64,000 nucleotides of DNA from Methylacidiphilum caldifontis (GCF_017310505.1 NZ_CP065957.1:1798001-1862000), one strand, 5' to 3'; shown: positions 8,875 to 17,435, counted from the stretch's first letter. A program made the numbers and translations. Notes: generated from the letters alone by a model not told the origin.

Positions 8875-9371
8875 TCTTTAGGCCAATAATCACTGACTGT
8901 AATTGCTTCAAGAACATCTTCAGCAGTTTTCCATATGTTAGGGTGGAAATCCCGCCAGATCAATTTGCCTTCTTGAATTAAAAAAGAAACGCGTCTAGGT
9001 ATGCCCAGAAAAAGGGGTATTGAAAAAGCTCTGCAGGCTTCCCCGTTGAGATCACTTAGCAAAGGAAAATTAAGATTATAGCTTTGGGAAAATTTTTTTT
9101 GCGTGCAAGGCTTATCCCTACTTATACCATAGACCTTTATATTTTTCTTCTGAAGATCTGTTAAGCGATTCCTAAGATGGCATGCTTGTATAGTACAAGC
9201 AGGAGTATTAGCTTTGGGGAAAAAATAGAGTAATGTTAATCCCCCTTTGCAAATTTCTCGAAGAGAAAGGGGATTGCCATCGACATCAAAAACTTTGGCT
9301 TCTGGTATGTCAGAGCCGATTTCAAGCCCGTTTTTTTTATTTTTGTTCATCATTGGGAAGAATAAGCTCAT
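8871..9371 (-). CDS. bcp: Peroxiredoxin, PrxQ/Bcp type
   Basis: This thiol peroxidase of the AhpC/TSA family reduces H2O2 and organic peroxides. The peroxidatic Cys59 lies in TPACT, and a second Cys64, five residues later (CTIQAC), is the resolving position of the alpha-type PrxQ/Bcp group. YFFPKANTPAC replaces the usual YFYPKDNTPGC. The first seven residues (MSLFFPM) are weakly supported; Met7 or Met8 are equally good starts. It is 166 residues, about the normal size. Its stop codon overlaps the start of the LMF-like gene by 4 nt, so they form a tight two-gene operon. Confidence 0.88.
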   Translation of the reverse strand: MSLFFPMMNKNKKNGLEIGSDIPEAKVFDVDGNPLSLREICKGGLTLLYFFPKANTPACTIQACHLRNRLTDLQKKNIKVYGISRDKPCTQKKFSQSYNLNFPLLSDLNGEACRAFSIPLFLGIPRRVSFLIQEGKLIWRDFHPNIWKTAEDVLEAITVSDYWPKD

Positions 9372-9468
9372 AGAACACTATTTTTTTTTATGTATAATTA
9401 TCATGTTCAACAATTTTTTTTTGTTAAATTAAACAACAACAATTAGGAAAAGATCAGGAGCGATTTTG

Positions 9469-10830
9469 ATGGAATTATGGCTTGAACAGTTGCACAACCT
9501 TTTTGCTGGTAAATTTTCGTTCCAAAAAGAAATTCTTGAAAAATATGCGAAGGATGCATGGCTCTATGCTCGTATTCCAGATGGGGTCTTTTTCCCGGAG
9601 TCTAAAGAAGATGTTATAGCCTTGATGCAATTTGCTCACTCAAAAGGTATATATGTCACAGCGAGGGGTGGAGGAAGAGGTTATGTGGGAGGAGCTGTTC
9701 CTGCAAAAGGGGGAGTTGTGATCTCTTTTGAAAAAATGAATAGGATTAAAGAAATTCATCTTGAAGATGCTGTTGCTGTGGTTGAGCCAGGTGTTATAAC
9801 CGGAATACTTCAGGAAAAAGTCAAAGAGAGAGGGCTTTTTTACCCCCCAGATCCTGCTAGTGTTATGGAATGCACGATTGGAGGAAATGTAGCTACAAAT
9901 GCTGGGGGACCTCGGTGCCTGAAGTATGGGGTTACAAGGAATTATGTTTTGGGTCTTGAGGTCGTTTTGGCCGATGGATCGATTACTAAAGTTGGGGGAA
10001 GGACAATTAAAAATAAAACGGGATTTGATTTGACTGGGCTTTTTGTGGGTTCTGAAGGATTGCTTGGCCTTGTTACAGAAATTACATTGCGACTGATAGC
10101 TAAGCCTCCGTTTAGAGCTGGGCTTTCAGCTTATTTTGAGCAAATGGAGGAGGCGATTTCATGCATAAACCATGTATTGTCTTCTGGGATTATGCCCTCG
10201 GCCTTGGAAATTGCTGATCGATTTACCCTTAAATGCGCCCGAGAGTTTACAAAGGAACAAATTCCTCTCTATGACGCCCATATCTTGTTAGAGGTGGATG
10301 GGAGCGAAGCAGCAGTCAATGCGGACATCGGGTTTTTTGAAAATCTGTTGAAGAATTTTTCTCCAAAGAGGTTATCTAAAGCATTTGGTGAAGAGGAATG
10401 TGAAAAGTTATGGCAAACGCGCCGTCTTTTTTCCATGTCTCTTAAAGCAAGTGGATTAACAAAACTCAACGAAGATGTCACAGTCCCTCGCAGTCGACTT
10501 ATCGATTTGATCAACTTAGGGAAAGATCTTCAAAAAGAATTTAATTTAACGGTTGCTTGTTTTGGTCATGCTGGAGATGGGAATATTCATGTCAACCTGA
10601 TGGTTGATTGGTTGCAAGAAGAGAAACGCAAGCAGGCCGAAGAAGCTTTAAATATTCTTTTCGATTCTGTATTGTCATGGAATGGTGCGATAACTGGAGA
10701 GCATGGCATAGGGATCGCCAAGTTGCCTTGGTGGCAAAAAGCGGTAAGTCAGCAATCAAGATTGCTCCATGAAAAAATTAAAAGGAGTTTGGATCCAAAA
10801 GGAATTTTAAATCCTGGAAAATTTGTTTAA
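9469..10830 (+). CDS. glcD: FAD-linked glycolate/D-lactate oxidase subunit GlcD-like
   Basis: This is a PCMH-type flavoprotein that oxidises a 2-hydroxy acid such as glycolate or D-lactate. The FAD-binding domain (about 35-215) carries ARGGGRGYVGGAVP and the PDPAS...CTIGGNVATNAGG flavin-contact block. The C-terminal catalytic domain has FGHAGDGNIHVN (metal and substrate site) and ends with TGEHGIG and LDPKGILNPGK motifs. An in-frame TTG at 9466 directly precedes the ATG; the ATG has AGGAG at 9456-9460, 8 nt away, and is the better start. Length is 453 residues, as usual for GlcD. No GlcE or GlcF partner follows, so it may act alone or with partners elsewhere. Glycolate salvage in a CO2-fixing organism would fit. 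Confidence 0.9.
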   Translation: MELWLEQLHNLFAGKFSFQKEILEKYAKDAWLYARIPDGVFFPESKEDVIALMQFAHSKGIYVTARGGGRGYVGGAVPAKGGVVISFEKMNRIKEIHLEDAVAVVEPGVITGILQEKVKERGLFYPPDPASVMECTIGGNVATNAGGPRCLKYGVTRNYVLGLEVVLADGSITKVGGRTIKNKTGFDLTGLFVGSEGLLGLVTEITLRLIAKPPFRAGLSAYFEQMEEAISCINHVLSSGIMPSALEIADRFTLKCAREFTKEQIPLYDAHILLEVDGSEAAVNADIGFFENLLKNFSPKRLSKAFGEEECEKLWQTRRLFSMSLKASGLTKLNEDVTVPRSRLIDLINLGKDLQKEFNLTVACFGHAGDGNIHVNLMVDWLQEEKRKQAEEALNILFDSVLSWNGAITGEHGIGIAKLPWWQKAVSQQSRLLHEKIKRSLDPKGILNPGKFV

Positions 10831-10909
10831 TTTTGTATAGCTTATAACTTTTAAATGCTTTATTTTTAAATTTTTACTATGTTTTTACAGGATAAAGCTG
10901 AGTAAAAAT

Positions 10910-11440
10910 ATGAATTTTGAAGACAACTTTTTATATGCTTTAGAAAATACACAAATTATTTTACCGCCTCGGCGTGTTGTTTCTACTTTTGGGACGACTC
11001 TTCTCAATTATCACCTTGTTACTGAAGATCTCGACAGGGTGGAAGTCTGTTTTGTGAGGGAAGGAAAACTGGAGGCCGAGAGACCCCGGATTATTACTTC
11101 ACGGCAGTTTGCCAAGCTTTCATTGGAGGGTTTTGGTAAAGAAGCTCAAGAGTATGCCGAGTGGTTGCTAAAGAATGCTCAACAAGGGAATGTTTCTTTC
11201 TTGCGCTACGGATTTTTATTCAAGAAAGATGACATTCGTTTCAATGAAGTTAAAGGTTCTCCTGAAGAGGTGTGTGAAAGACTTAAAGAAGAGCTGCTTA
11301 AAGAAGGAGATCCTTTATCACTTCTTTTGAAAGGGGAAGAAGAACTTTGGGAAGTCTCCCTACTTAAGTTTCTGATCGATTGGGTGCGAATGTCTGTTGG
11401 GAAAAATATTTATGATTTTCGCCAAGAGGGTTTTATTTGA
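10910..11440 (+). CDS. Conserved-looking protein of unknown function
   Basis: I do not recognise this 176-residue protein. It has no signal peptide or membrane segment. The N-terminal half contains RRVVSTFGTTLLNYHLVTE and VREGKLEAERP, giving a mixed alpha/beta look. The middle is FGKEAQEYAEWLLKNA and the rest is charged and helical. Codon use and low GC match the neighbouring chromosomal genes. The stop codon at 11438-11440 lies directly at the junction with GC-rich transposase debris, so the C-terminus may have been cut or altered by an old insertion. Confidence 0.6.
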   Translation: MNFEDNFLYALENTQIILPPRRVVSTFGTTLLNYHLVTEDLDRVEVCFVREGKLEAERPRIITSRQFAKLSLEGFGKEAQEYAEWLLKNAQQGNVSFLRYGFLFKKDDIRFNEVKGSPEEVCERLKEELLKEGDPLSLLLKGEEELWEVSLLKFLIDWVRMSVGKNIYDFRQEGFI

Positions 11441-11636
11441 TACATCCTTGGGCTACAAGCTCCACGGGTTGGGGGGCTGGCTGAGGATCGTACTGGCCCC
11501 GTACACGAGCCAGACTGGTCCGGTGCCGGAATGCGGACATGTAAACCAAGCGAATCGGCCGAGGCAAACGACATTCCGGTGCGAGAGGTGCGGGTATGAG
11601 GGTCATGCCAATACAGTGGGAGCGATGAACATATGA
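11441..11636 (+). pseudogene. TnpB (IS200/IS605-type OrfB) C-terminal remnant
   Basis: About 60 codons in the frame of the GTG/ATG-less stretch ending at TGA 11634-11636 match the C-terminus of TnpB RNA-guided nucleases: APYTSQT, then CGHVNQANRPRQ, FRCERCGYEGHANTVGAMNI. The zinc ribbon is damaged: the expected CxxC after SQT reads GPVPEC, so the first Cys is lost. The RuvC motif with the final conserved Asp reads HANT instead of HAD, so it is also lost. GC content is clearly above that of the neighbours. The rest of the gene is absent; this is debris of a transposon end. Confidence 0.85.
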
Positions 11637-11770
11637 AGGGCTGGACTGGCCCGGATCGCCTGTTCTCCAGTGTAGCGCTGGGGAGTCGGTTGTTCGACCG
11701 ATCCAAGGGGTGCAACTAGGTCTCTAGTGGCAGGAAGGAATCCTCCGCCTTCAGGCGGGGGAGGAGGTCA
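11637..11770 (+). mobile_element. Right-end/omega-RNA-like region of the decayed IS200/IS605-type element
   Basis: GC-rich sequence between the TnpB remnant and the next gene ends in a hairpin: CCTCCGCC (11742-11749), loop TTCA, GGCGGGGGAGG (11754-11764). A short loop over a CCTCCGCC/GGCGGGG stem directly at the 3' end is what I recall for the right ends of IS605/IS1341-type elements, where it also forms the scaffold of the TnpB guide RNA. The element boundary would be near 11765-11770, immediately abutting the stop codon of the convergent gene. Confidence 0.6.
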
Positions 11771-11771
11771 A

Positions 11772-12683
11772 TCATTGACCACTTTTGGAACGTTCTATAA
11801 TGAGAGTGACTCGGCCTACATTTGGAAAAGGAAATTTTGAAATTTTTATTTTTAGCCCTAAAATCAGGGGATTAGTTAACAGCTCTTCCGCAATCTCTTC
11901 AGCTAAAGATTCAATGAGATTTCTTGGTTTTGAGGAGGCAATCAGTTCTACCTTTTGTTTTATTACAGCATAGTCCAAGGTGTTAGAAAGATTATCGGTT
12001 AGCCGGGCTTCGTGGATAACCTGAAGGGCTAAATAAAGATCAAGCGATATAACAATCCGCTGTTTTTTTTTCCTTTCCTCTTCTGTTACTCCAATGAATG
12101 CTTCTACATTTATATCTTCTAGCCTTATTATGTCTCTAAGGGAGGTTAACTGATTTTGTTGATTTTTTTGTCTAAAAGCTAGGGCTAAGCCGTAATCGGG
12201 AGCTCGAAAAAAACTTTCCGGTAGCACTTCTTTTTTGATGGAGTGTTCGAGAAGTTGATAGCAAAATTCGTAAATGCCTTTCTCTTTACTTTCTCTGGAG
12301 CCTGCAACATTAAGAATTTCGATCGTATTTGAACTTAGAAATTCTTGGACCCTGATCTCTTTTTCTGGGGAATTTTCATGAATATGAAGCCAAGGTTTTC
12401 CAAAGTTTTCTGCAAATTTTTGGGTGGCCAGAGAGCCTTCGGTTAAGCTTGGATTTAAAGTGACAATCAAAGTGCCATCCGAATCCCATACATTCCATGC
12501 CGTTCTTGTTGTGTAACTTGTTGTAGGGGTTTCTGAAAGCTGATAACGTAAGGGAATGATTCCCGACTCTGAAAGCCTGCCTTTAGGACACCATCCTCCA
12601 TGAGGTATGTCCTTTGCAATTGCCCAATCCAGAGCTGCTCTATCTGCCCCTGTTTGGCCACCAGATACGATTTTTCTTATCAT
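11772..12683 (-). CDS. folB: Fusion: putative molybdenum-carrier (SLOG-like) domain + dihydroneopterin aldolase FolB
   Basis: The 303-residue product has two domains. Residues 1-150 match the putative molybdenum-carrier family (Rossmann-like, SLOG group): the N-terminal phosphate-binding SGGQTGADRAALDWA, the GGWCPKGR block and WDSDGTLIV. Residues 186-303 are dihydroneopterin aldolase (FolB), which cleaves dihydroneopterin in folate synthesis. The catalytic Glu203 (GVTEEE), Tyr238 (LDYAV) and Lys283 (KISKFPFP) are all kept, so the aldolase should be active. A variable linker of about 35 residues joins them. The fusion is unusual and hints at a pterin- or nucleotide-linked role for the first domain. 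The gene lies convergent to the TnpB debris and appears complete. Confidence 0.88.
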   Translation of the reverse strand: MIRKIVSGGQTGADRAALDWAIAKDIPHGGWCPKGRLSESGIIPLRYQLSETPTTSYTTRTAWNVWDSDGTLIVTLNPSLTEGSLATQKFAENFGKPWLHIHENSPEKEIRVQEFLSSNTIEILNVAGSRESKEKGIYEFCYQLLEHSIKKEVLPESFFRAPDYGLALAFRQKNQQNQLTSLRDIIRLEDINVEAFIGVTEEERKKKQRIVISLDLYLALQVIHEARLTDNLSNTLDYAVIKQKVELIASSKPRNLIESLAEEIAEELLTNPLILGLKIKISKFPFPNVGRVTLIIERSKSGQ

Positions 12684-12748
12684 TAAGGTTGATTTTTAAG
12701 TAAAAAAAGCATGAACATGAAGCAAAAAATCTGTAATAGTTTTTTCAG

Positions 12749-13189
12749 ATGCCCAATCTAGCCGAACTTCCTGAATCAGAGTCAAAAATCAAGGTCTTTT
12801 TTTTCGATACGGATTCCTGTGGGGTTGTCCATAATATTGCTTATTTACGTTTTGTAGAGGTTGCCCGTTCAGAACTGGCCGAAAAGCTTGGATGGCCTTT
12901 GAAAGAAATGGAACGGACGGGTCTTGTGCCCGTGGTGGTAAAAACGGAGATCGATTATAAAGCCCCGGCTAGGCTAGGTGACGAGGTGCAAATCATTTCC
13001 AGGCTTAGTCGGGTAGAAAAAGTCCGGTTTCAGATCGAGTTTGAATTAAGGAAAGAAAATTCTGCGGGTCAACTGCTTGCCCTTTGCCGTCAGACTCTTG
13101 CTTGTGTTAAACTGCCGGAAGGCAAACCTGCTCCAATTCCTTTAAACTGGGCTCAAATTTATCCATGGCTTGTGGGCAGGAAAAAATAA
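12749..13189 (+). CDS. ybgC: Acyl-CoA thioesterase, YbgC/4-hydroxybenzoyl-CoA thioesterase family
   Basis: This 146-residue single hot-dog-fold thioesterase hydrolyses acyl-CoAs in the cytoplasm. The signature FFDTDSCGVVHNIAYLRFVEVAR occupies about residues 18-40 and contains the catalytic Asp22 and the helix that binds CoA. Family members are often associated with the Tol-Pal system, but no tol genes are adjacent here. It is divergent from the folB fusion gene (65 bp between starts) and followed by an oxidoreductase gene on the same strand. Confidence 0.88.
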   Translation: MPNLAELPESESKIKVFFFDTDSCGVVHNIAYLRFVEVARSELAEKLGWPLKEMERTGLVPVVVKTEIDYKAPARLGDEVQIISRLSRVEKVRFQIEFELRKENSAGQLLALCRQTLACVKLPEGKPAPIPLNWAQIYPWLVGRKK

Positions 13190-13225
13190 TCAAGTTGGTT
13201 TAATGAAAAGAGTGTCCTGTTGATA

Positions 13226-14215
13226 ATGAGAAGCTGCTGGATAATCGAAGAAGAAAATAAGCACAGAAAGCTCAAGCCGGTTTGTCTCCCTTCCCTTCAT
13301 CCTGGAAGAGCCGAATTAAAAATTGATGTTTATTATGCGGGTATCAATAGAGCTGATCTCCTCCAGTTGCAAGGTGTCTATCCCCAACCAGGACCAGCTG
13401 TTCCATATGAGATTCCAGGATTGGAGTTCTCTGGTATTATAAGCGAGGTGGGCTTAGAAGTACAATCTTGGAAAGAGGGCGATCAGGTGTTCGGATTAGT
13501 TATAGGTGGAGCCTTTTCATCGGAAATCATCGTTCATGAAAGAATGGCGTTGGCTGTTTCTGGAAAACTTTCTCTGATGGAGGCGGCAGCCATTCCAGAA
13601 ACCTTTTTTACAGCATGGGATGGATTAGAGTATAGACTAAAAGCTAAAGAAAATGAAACTCTTTTGATTTCGGCAGCGGGAAGCGGTGTTGGTCTTTCTG
13701 CTTTGGCTTTGGCCAGGATAAAGAATTTAAAGCCCTTTTGTACAGTGAGGACTCCCTCCAAAAAAAATAGGCTGCTTGAGGTTGGAGCCTTAGATGTCGT
13801 TGTAGCTGAGGAACAAAATCTTGTTGAGTGGGCTTTATCCAGAACTGAGGGGAAGGGAATGGATATGATTTTTGACCTAGTAGGAGGGGCAAACTTTAGT
13901 CTTTATCTTTCCCTGGTTGCTGAAAGAGGTAGAATTTTGTGTCTTGGGCTTTTAGGAGGAACAAAGACAGAGATCTCCCTTGAGCTTTTACTTCGGAAAA
14001 GGTTAACCCTCGTTGGATCCACACTGCGTTCGAGACCCATAGAAGAGAAGATATGTTTAACTCAGGATTTCCGGAGAAAAATTCTTCCTTATTTTATTAA
14101 TGGAGAACTAAAGCCAGTTATAGATCAAGTTTTCCCTTGGGATCAGTTACCTCAAGCTTTGAGTGTTTTGAAAGCTAATAAAAATTTTGGGAAACTATTG
14201 CTTAAAGTAAGATAA
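13226..14215 (+). CDS. Zinc-independent NAD(P)H quinone oxidoreductase (MDR superfamily)
   Basis: This 329-residue medium-chain dehydrogenase/reductase resembles the quinone oxidoreductase/PIG3 subgroup, which reduces quinones or enones with NADPH. The N-terminal GroES-like domain contains YYAGINRADLLQLQGVYPQPGP and PGLEFSG; the Rossmann domain has SAAGSGVGLSALALAR in place of the canonical GxGxxG block, and later FDLVGG. Cys ligands for structural zinc are missing, as expected for this group. The frame opens at a TTG two codons before the ATG at 13226. It follows ybgC by 36 bp and may be in the same unit. Confidence 0.87.
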   Translation: MRSCWIIEEENKHRKLKPVCLPSLHPGRAELKIDVYYAGINRADLLQLQGVYPQPGPAVPYEIPGLEFSGIISEVGLEVQSWKEGDQVFGLVIGGAFSSEIIVHERMALAVSGKLSLMEAAAIPETFFTAWDGLEYRLKAKENETLLISAAGSGVGLSALALARIKNLKPFCTVRTPSKKNRLLEVGALDVVVAEEQNLVEWALSRTEGKGMDMIFDLVGGANFSLYLSLVAERGRILCLGLLGGTKTEISLELLLRKRLTLVGSTLRSRPIEEKICLTQDFRRKILPYFINGELKPVIDQVFPWDQLPQALSVLKANKNFGKLLLKVR

Positions 14216-14362
14216 AATTGAATTTTTTAAGCTTAATTTCCATTAGATAACAAGTTGTAAAAAAAGTTGTTTTTATAAGGAACTTTTAACCGCTTTCAAT
14301 AACATAGCTTATCAGTTCGAGATGAAATTTAATGGAATGATTTAAAGAGCAATAGAGTTATG

Positions 14363-14436
14363 GGCGACCGACGGGACTTGAACCCGCAACAGCCAGAGCC
14401 ACAATCTGGTGCTCTACCGATTGAGCTACGGCCGCC
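14363..14436 (-). tRNA. trnH: tRNA-His(GTG)
   Basis: Reading the minus strand, the cloverleaf starts GGCGGCCG, pairing with CGGTCGCC at the 3' end: an 8-bp acceptor stem with the extra G-1 opposite C73, diagnostic of tRNA-His. The D arm is AGCTCAATCGGTAGAGC. The anticodon stem CCAGA/TCTGG holds the loop TTGTGGC with anticodon GTG. The T arm is GCGGGTTCAAGTCCCGT. The CCA end is not fully encoded. Confidence 0.97.
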
Positions 14437-14608
14437 ATTTTTTTTAGGCTTAATTTATAATTATTATCTGTAGTTTTTTAGATTGCACTTAAAAACATGT
14501 ATTAATAAAGAAAAAATTGTTCGCTTGTCGTATGTTCATCTTAATAGAGATCAACATTGAATGATTTTAAATTAAAAAGCTCTCCCGTTGAGCATAATGA
14601 TTTGAACA

Positions 14609-16165
14609 ATGAATATAGTTGATGTCCAGGGGATAAGAAAACTTGAAGAAGAGGAAATAGCGAGTGGTACTCCTGCTGAGGTTTTAATGGAAAGGGCAGG
14701 AAGAATGGCTGCTGCATTCGTTGAGGAGTATTGTTCTCGGCATCGTTCTCTTCTGGCTATAATTGGAAGAGGGAACAATGGGGGAGACGGTCTTGTTATA
14801 ACAAGAGAATTATTAAAAAAAGGATGGGTTGTTTATGTTTATCTTACAGCGGAAAGAGCCAAGTTAGGACCTTTATGCAAAAAGAAGTTGGATGAATTGG
14901 TTCAGAATTTTCCTGACTTAGCCATTTTTGAATATCCAACTCCTGCTCCCTGGACTAAGGCTGATTATGTTTTGGACTCCATACTTGGCATTGGCATGAA
15001 AGGTGAGCTACAGGGCGAGCTGGCTAACCTTGTAATGGAACTTAATGAAAAGAGAAATCGGTGTTTTTTTGAAACGATTGCTGTGGATTGTCCTACAGGT
15101 CTTTGGGAAGGTTCCAAGCACAACTCTCTTGCTGTTGTCGCTGATTTAACGATTGCAATAGGATATGGTAAGGATTTTTTGTTTAGAGAGGAGCTTTCTC
15201 ATTTCACGGGAAGAATCGAAATTATACCGATTTTTGAAAAATCTCCTTCTTATTCAGGTTTCGAGTCCTTAACAGGATGGGAGCTTGCTTGCCTATTCCC
15301 TTTTAGAAGCTATTATTCCCACAAGGGTAATTATGGCCGGGTAGTGATTTTTGGTGGATCCATAGGCTATACTGGAGCTCCTGTTATGGCTGCCCAGGCT
15401 GCACTACGCATAGGTTCAGGTCTTGTTTATATTGGGGTCCCGCAGGAAATCTATTCAATAGTCGCTACAAAAGTTTTTCCTGAATGTCTTGTTTTCCCTT
15501 TCGAGGATAAGCGACTATTTGATGCAGTGGTTTCTCAAGCATCGGTTGTCGCCATGGGGCCAGGGTTCGGATTAGAAAAGAAATCAGAGTTTTTTTTTAG
15601 AACCCTTATGCAGCTGGACAAGCCTTTAGTCATTGATGCCGATTGTTTGACCTTGCTTGCTCGTAATCCTGAGCTCTACGAGGAGATTAAAAAATGGGCT
15701 GTTTTAACACCCCATCCCGGTGAAATGAAAAGATTGTTAAGAAAAGAATTTTCAGCTGAAGAAAGAATGGAAATAGCTAAGTCTTTTGTCAAAGACAAAA
15801 AAATTACCTTGGTATTGAAAGGGGTAAGAACATTGGTTGCTCAAGAGGGCAAAGCTTTGTTTGTCAATACCAGTGGTAATCCTGGACTATCAACAGGTGG
15901 CTCAGGAGACAGCTTATTGGGTATTATTGCTGGACTTATCGCCCAGGGGTTTGATCCCTTTGATGCTGCACGGTGCGGGGTATGGATCCATGGTAAATCC
16001 GCTGACATAGCGGCAGAAAAAAGAAAAACTAAAGAAGGATTGTTACCCATGGATGTGGCTGAAAATATAAGTGCAGCTCTCTTATGGATGCGTTCGGATT
16101 TGCGTCGGGTACTGGATCAAAAAAGTTATTGGAATGAAATTCAAGCCTATTATGCAGCCAAATGA
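14609..16165 (+). CDS. nnr: Bifunctional NAD(P)H-hydrate epimerase/dehydratase
   Basis: This 518-residue repair enzyme reverses hydration of NAD(P)H. The N-terminal epimerase domain (about 1-215, YjeF_N) has IGRGNNGGDGLV near residues 52-63. The C-terminal ADP/ATP-dependent dehydratase (about 225-510, ribokinase-like) has KGNYGRVVIFGGS, LTPHPGEMKRL and the nucleotide/Asp motif NTSGNPGLSTGGSGDSLLG with the catalytic Asp. Both domains look intact. It stands alone downstream of the tRNA; the next gene is convergent. The weak ribosome-binding site is typical of this window. Confidence 0.95.
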   Translation: MNIVDVQGIRKLEEEEIASGTPAEVLMERAGRMAAAFVEEYCSRHRSLLAIIGRGNNGGDGLVITRELLKKGWVVYVYLTAERAKLGPLCKKKLDELVQNFPDLAIFEYPTPAPWTKADYVLDSILGIGMKGELQGELANLVMELNEKRNRCFFETIAVDCPTGLWEGSKHNSLAVVADLTIAIGYGKDFLFREELSHFTGRIEIIPIFEKSPSYSGFESLTGWELACLFPFRSYYSHKGNYGRVVIFGGSIGYTGAPVMAAQAALRIGSGLVYIGVPQEIYSIVATKVFPECLVFPFEDKRLFDAVVSQASVVAMGPGFGLEKKSEFFFRTLMQLDKPLVIDADCLTLLARNPELYEEIKKWAVLTPHPGEMKRLLRKEFSAEERMEIAKSFVKDKKITLVLKGVRTLVAQEGKALFVNTSGNPGLSTGGSGDSLLGIIAGLIAQGFDPFDAARCGVWIHGKSADIAAEKRKTKEGLLPMDVAENISAALLWMRSDLRRVLDQKSYWNEIQAYYAAK

Positions 16166-16198
16166 AAAGCTGAGTTTAACCTACCAAGCCTCTTTCTC

Positions 16199-17371
16199 TT
16201 AATAAACATCTTTGCGATAACGCTTTTGTTCCTTTGCCAGAACGATATTAATATAATGGGTAGCTTCTTGTTGAGCCATGCCACCAGCCTCTCTAGCTAT
16301 ATCGATGAGTGTTTGATGAACATCCTTGGCCATGCGTTTGGCATCACCGCAAACATAGACATATGCTCCATTTTGTAACCAATCCCAAAGCTCTTTTGCA
16401 GAAGCTTTCATTTTATGCTGCACATAAACTTTGTAGGATTGATCCCTAGAAAAAGCGGTATCTAACCGTGTTAAAACTCCTTGATTTAACCAATGAAGCA
16501 GTTCCTCTTTGTAAAGAAAATCAGTACTTTGATGTTGTTCACCAAAGAAAAGCCAATTTCTTCCCCTATGTCCAGCGACCATCCGGTGTTGGAGAAAGGC
16601 ACGAAAAGGAGCTATCCCAGTTCCAGGCCCAATCATGATGATATCGGCTAAGGGATCTTCAGGAAGATGAAAATGTTTTGCAGGTTGGTTATAAACAGGG
16701 ATTTCTTTGACTCCTTTTTTTACAAACCGACTTAGAAAGCCTGTAGCCAGTCCATACCTCATTCTTCCAGCAACCTTATAACTTACTACTGCAACTGTCA
16801 GATGCACTTCTTCTGGAAACAAAAGAGGTGAAGAAGCTATGGAATAAAGGCGAGGAACCATCCGGCCCAGTGAAGAGACAAGCTCATGGCTACTGAAGGA
16901 AACTCCAGGGAATTCTTCTAAAAAATCCAAGTAATCTTTTCCCCATAAATAAAACTCTAGTTCTTTTTCATTTTGTAAAATCTCTTCAAGCCTTGTTCTT
17001 GCTGAAGGGGAGGAAACTTTTTGCGCTAAAAGCTGTACAAATTTTTTGGTTACTCGTGTTAACACAACATGCTTTGAAAGGAACTCCTTAAGGGGAAGTT
17101 TTGTATTTTGAAAGACAACTTCTTCTTCAGGGTCGAGGGATAAACTTTCCAATATCTGATCAACAATAAAGGGAGGGTTAGAAGGGAAGATGCCTAGAGA
17201 GTCTCCAACCTGATAGTTCAGCCCACTGCCTTTAATATCGATAACGATATGCCGGGTCTCTTTTTCCGAACCTTCTTTTGTAAGCAAACTATTTTCAGAT
17301 ATAGAAGCAAGGTAAGGATTGGTTCTGCTGATCACATTATTTTTAACTTGTTCCATTTTAGGGTATATCAT
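16199..17371 (-). CDS. CysJ/CPR-like NADPH-flavin reductase lacking the flavodoxin domain
   Basis: This 390-residue protein matches the FAD/NADPH half of sulfite reductase flavoprotein (CysJ) and cytochrome P450 reductase. The connecting domain covers about 40-165; the FAD motif RLYSIASS lies near 174-181, the pyrophosphate motif GPGTGIAPFRAFLQ near 249-262, and the NADPH motif YVYVCGDAKRMAKDV near 343-357. It ends in DVY, the C-terminal aromatic pattern of the family. The N-terminal FMN-binding flavodoxin domain is absent; the partner could be a separate flavodoxin or a ferredoxin-like acceptor. Met6 (MEQVKNN) is an alternative start. Sulfite reduction is possible but no hemoprotein subunit is adjacent. 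Confidence 0.88.
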   Translation of the reverse strand: MIYPKMEQVKNNVISRTNPYLASISENSLLTKEGSEKETRHIVIDIKGSGLNYQVGDSLGIFPSNPPFIVDQILESLSLDPEEEVVFQNTKLPLKEFLSKHVVLTRVTKKFVQLLAQKVSSPSARTRLEEILQNEKELEFYLWGKDYLDFLEEFPGVSFSSHELVSSLGRMVPRLYSIASSPLLFPEEVHLTVAVVSYKVAGRMRYGLATGFLSRFVKKGVKEIPVYNQPAKHFHLPEDPLADIIMIGPGTGIAPFRAFLQHRMVAGHRGRNWLFFGEQHQSTDFLYKEELLHWLNQGVLTRLDTAFSRDQSYKVYVQHKMKASAKELWDWLQNGAYVYVCGDAKRMAKDVHQTLIDIAREAGGMAQQEATHYINIVLAKEQKRYRKDVY

Positions 17372-17435
17372 ACATAAAATAAATTTAACAAATATCTATT
17401 TATTTTTTTAATCTTATCAATCTTTGTTTTCTTTT

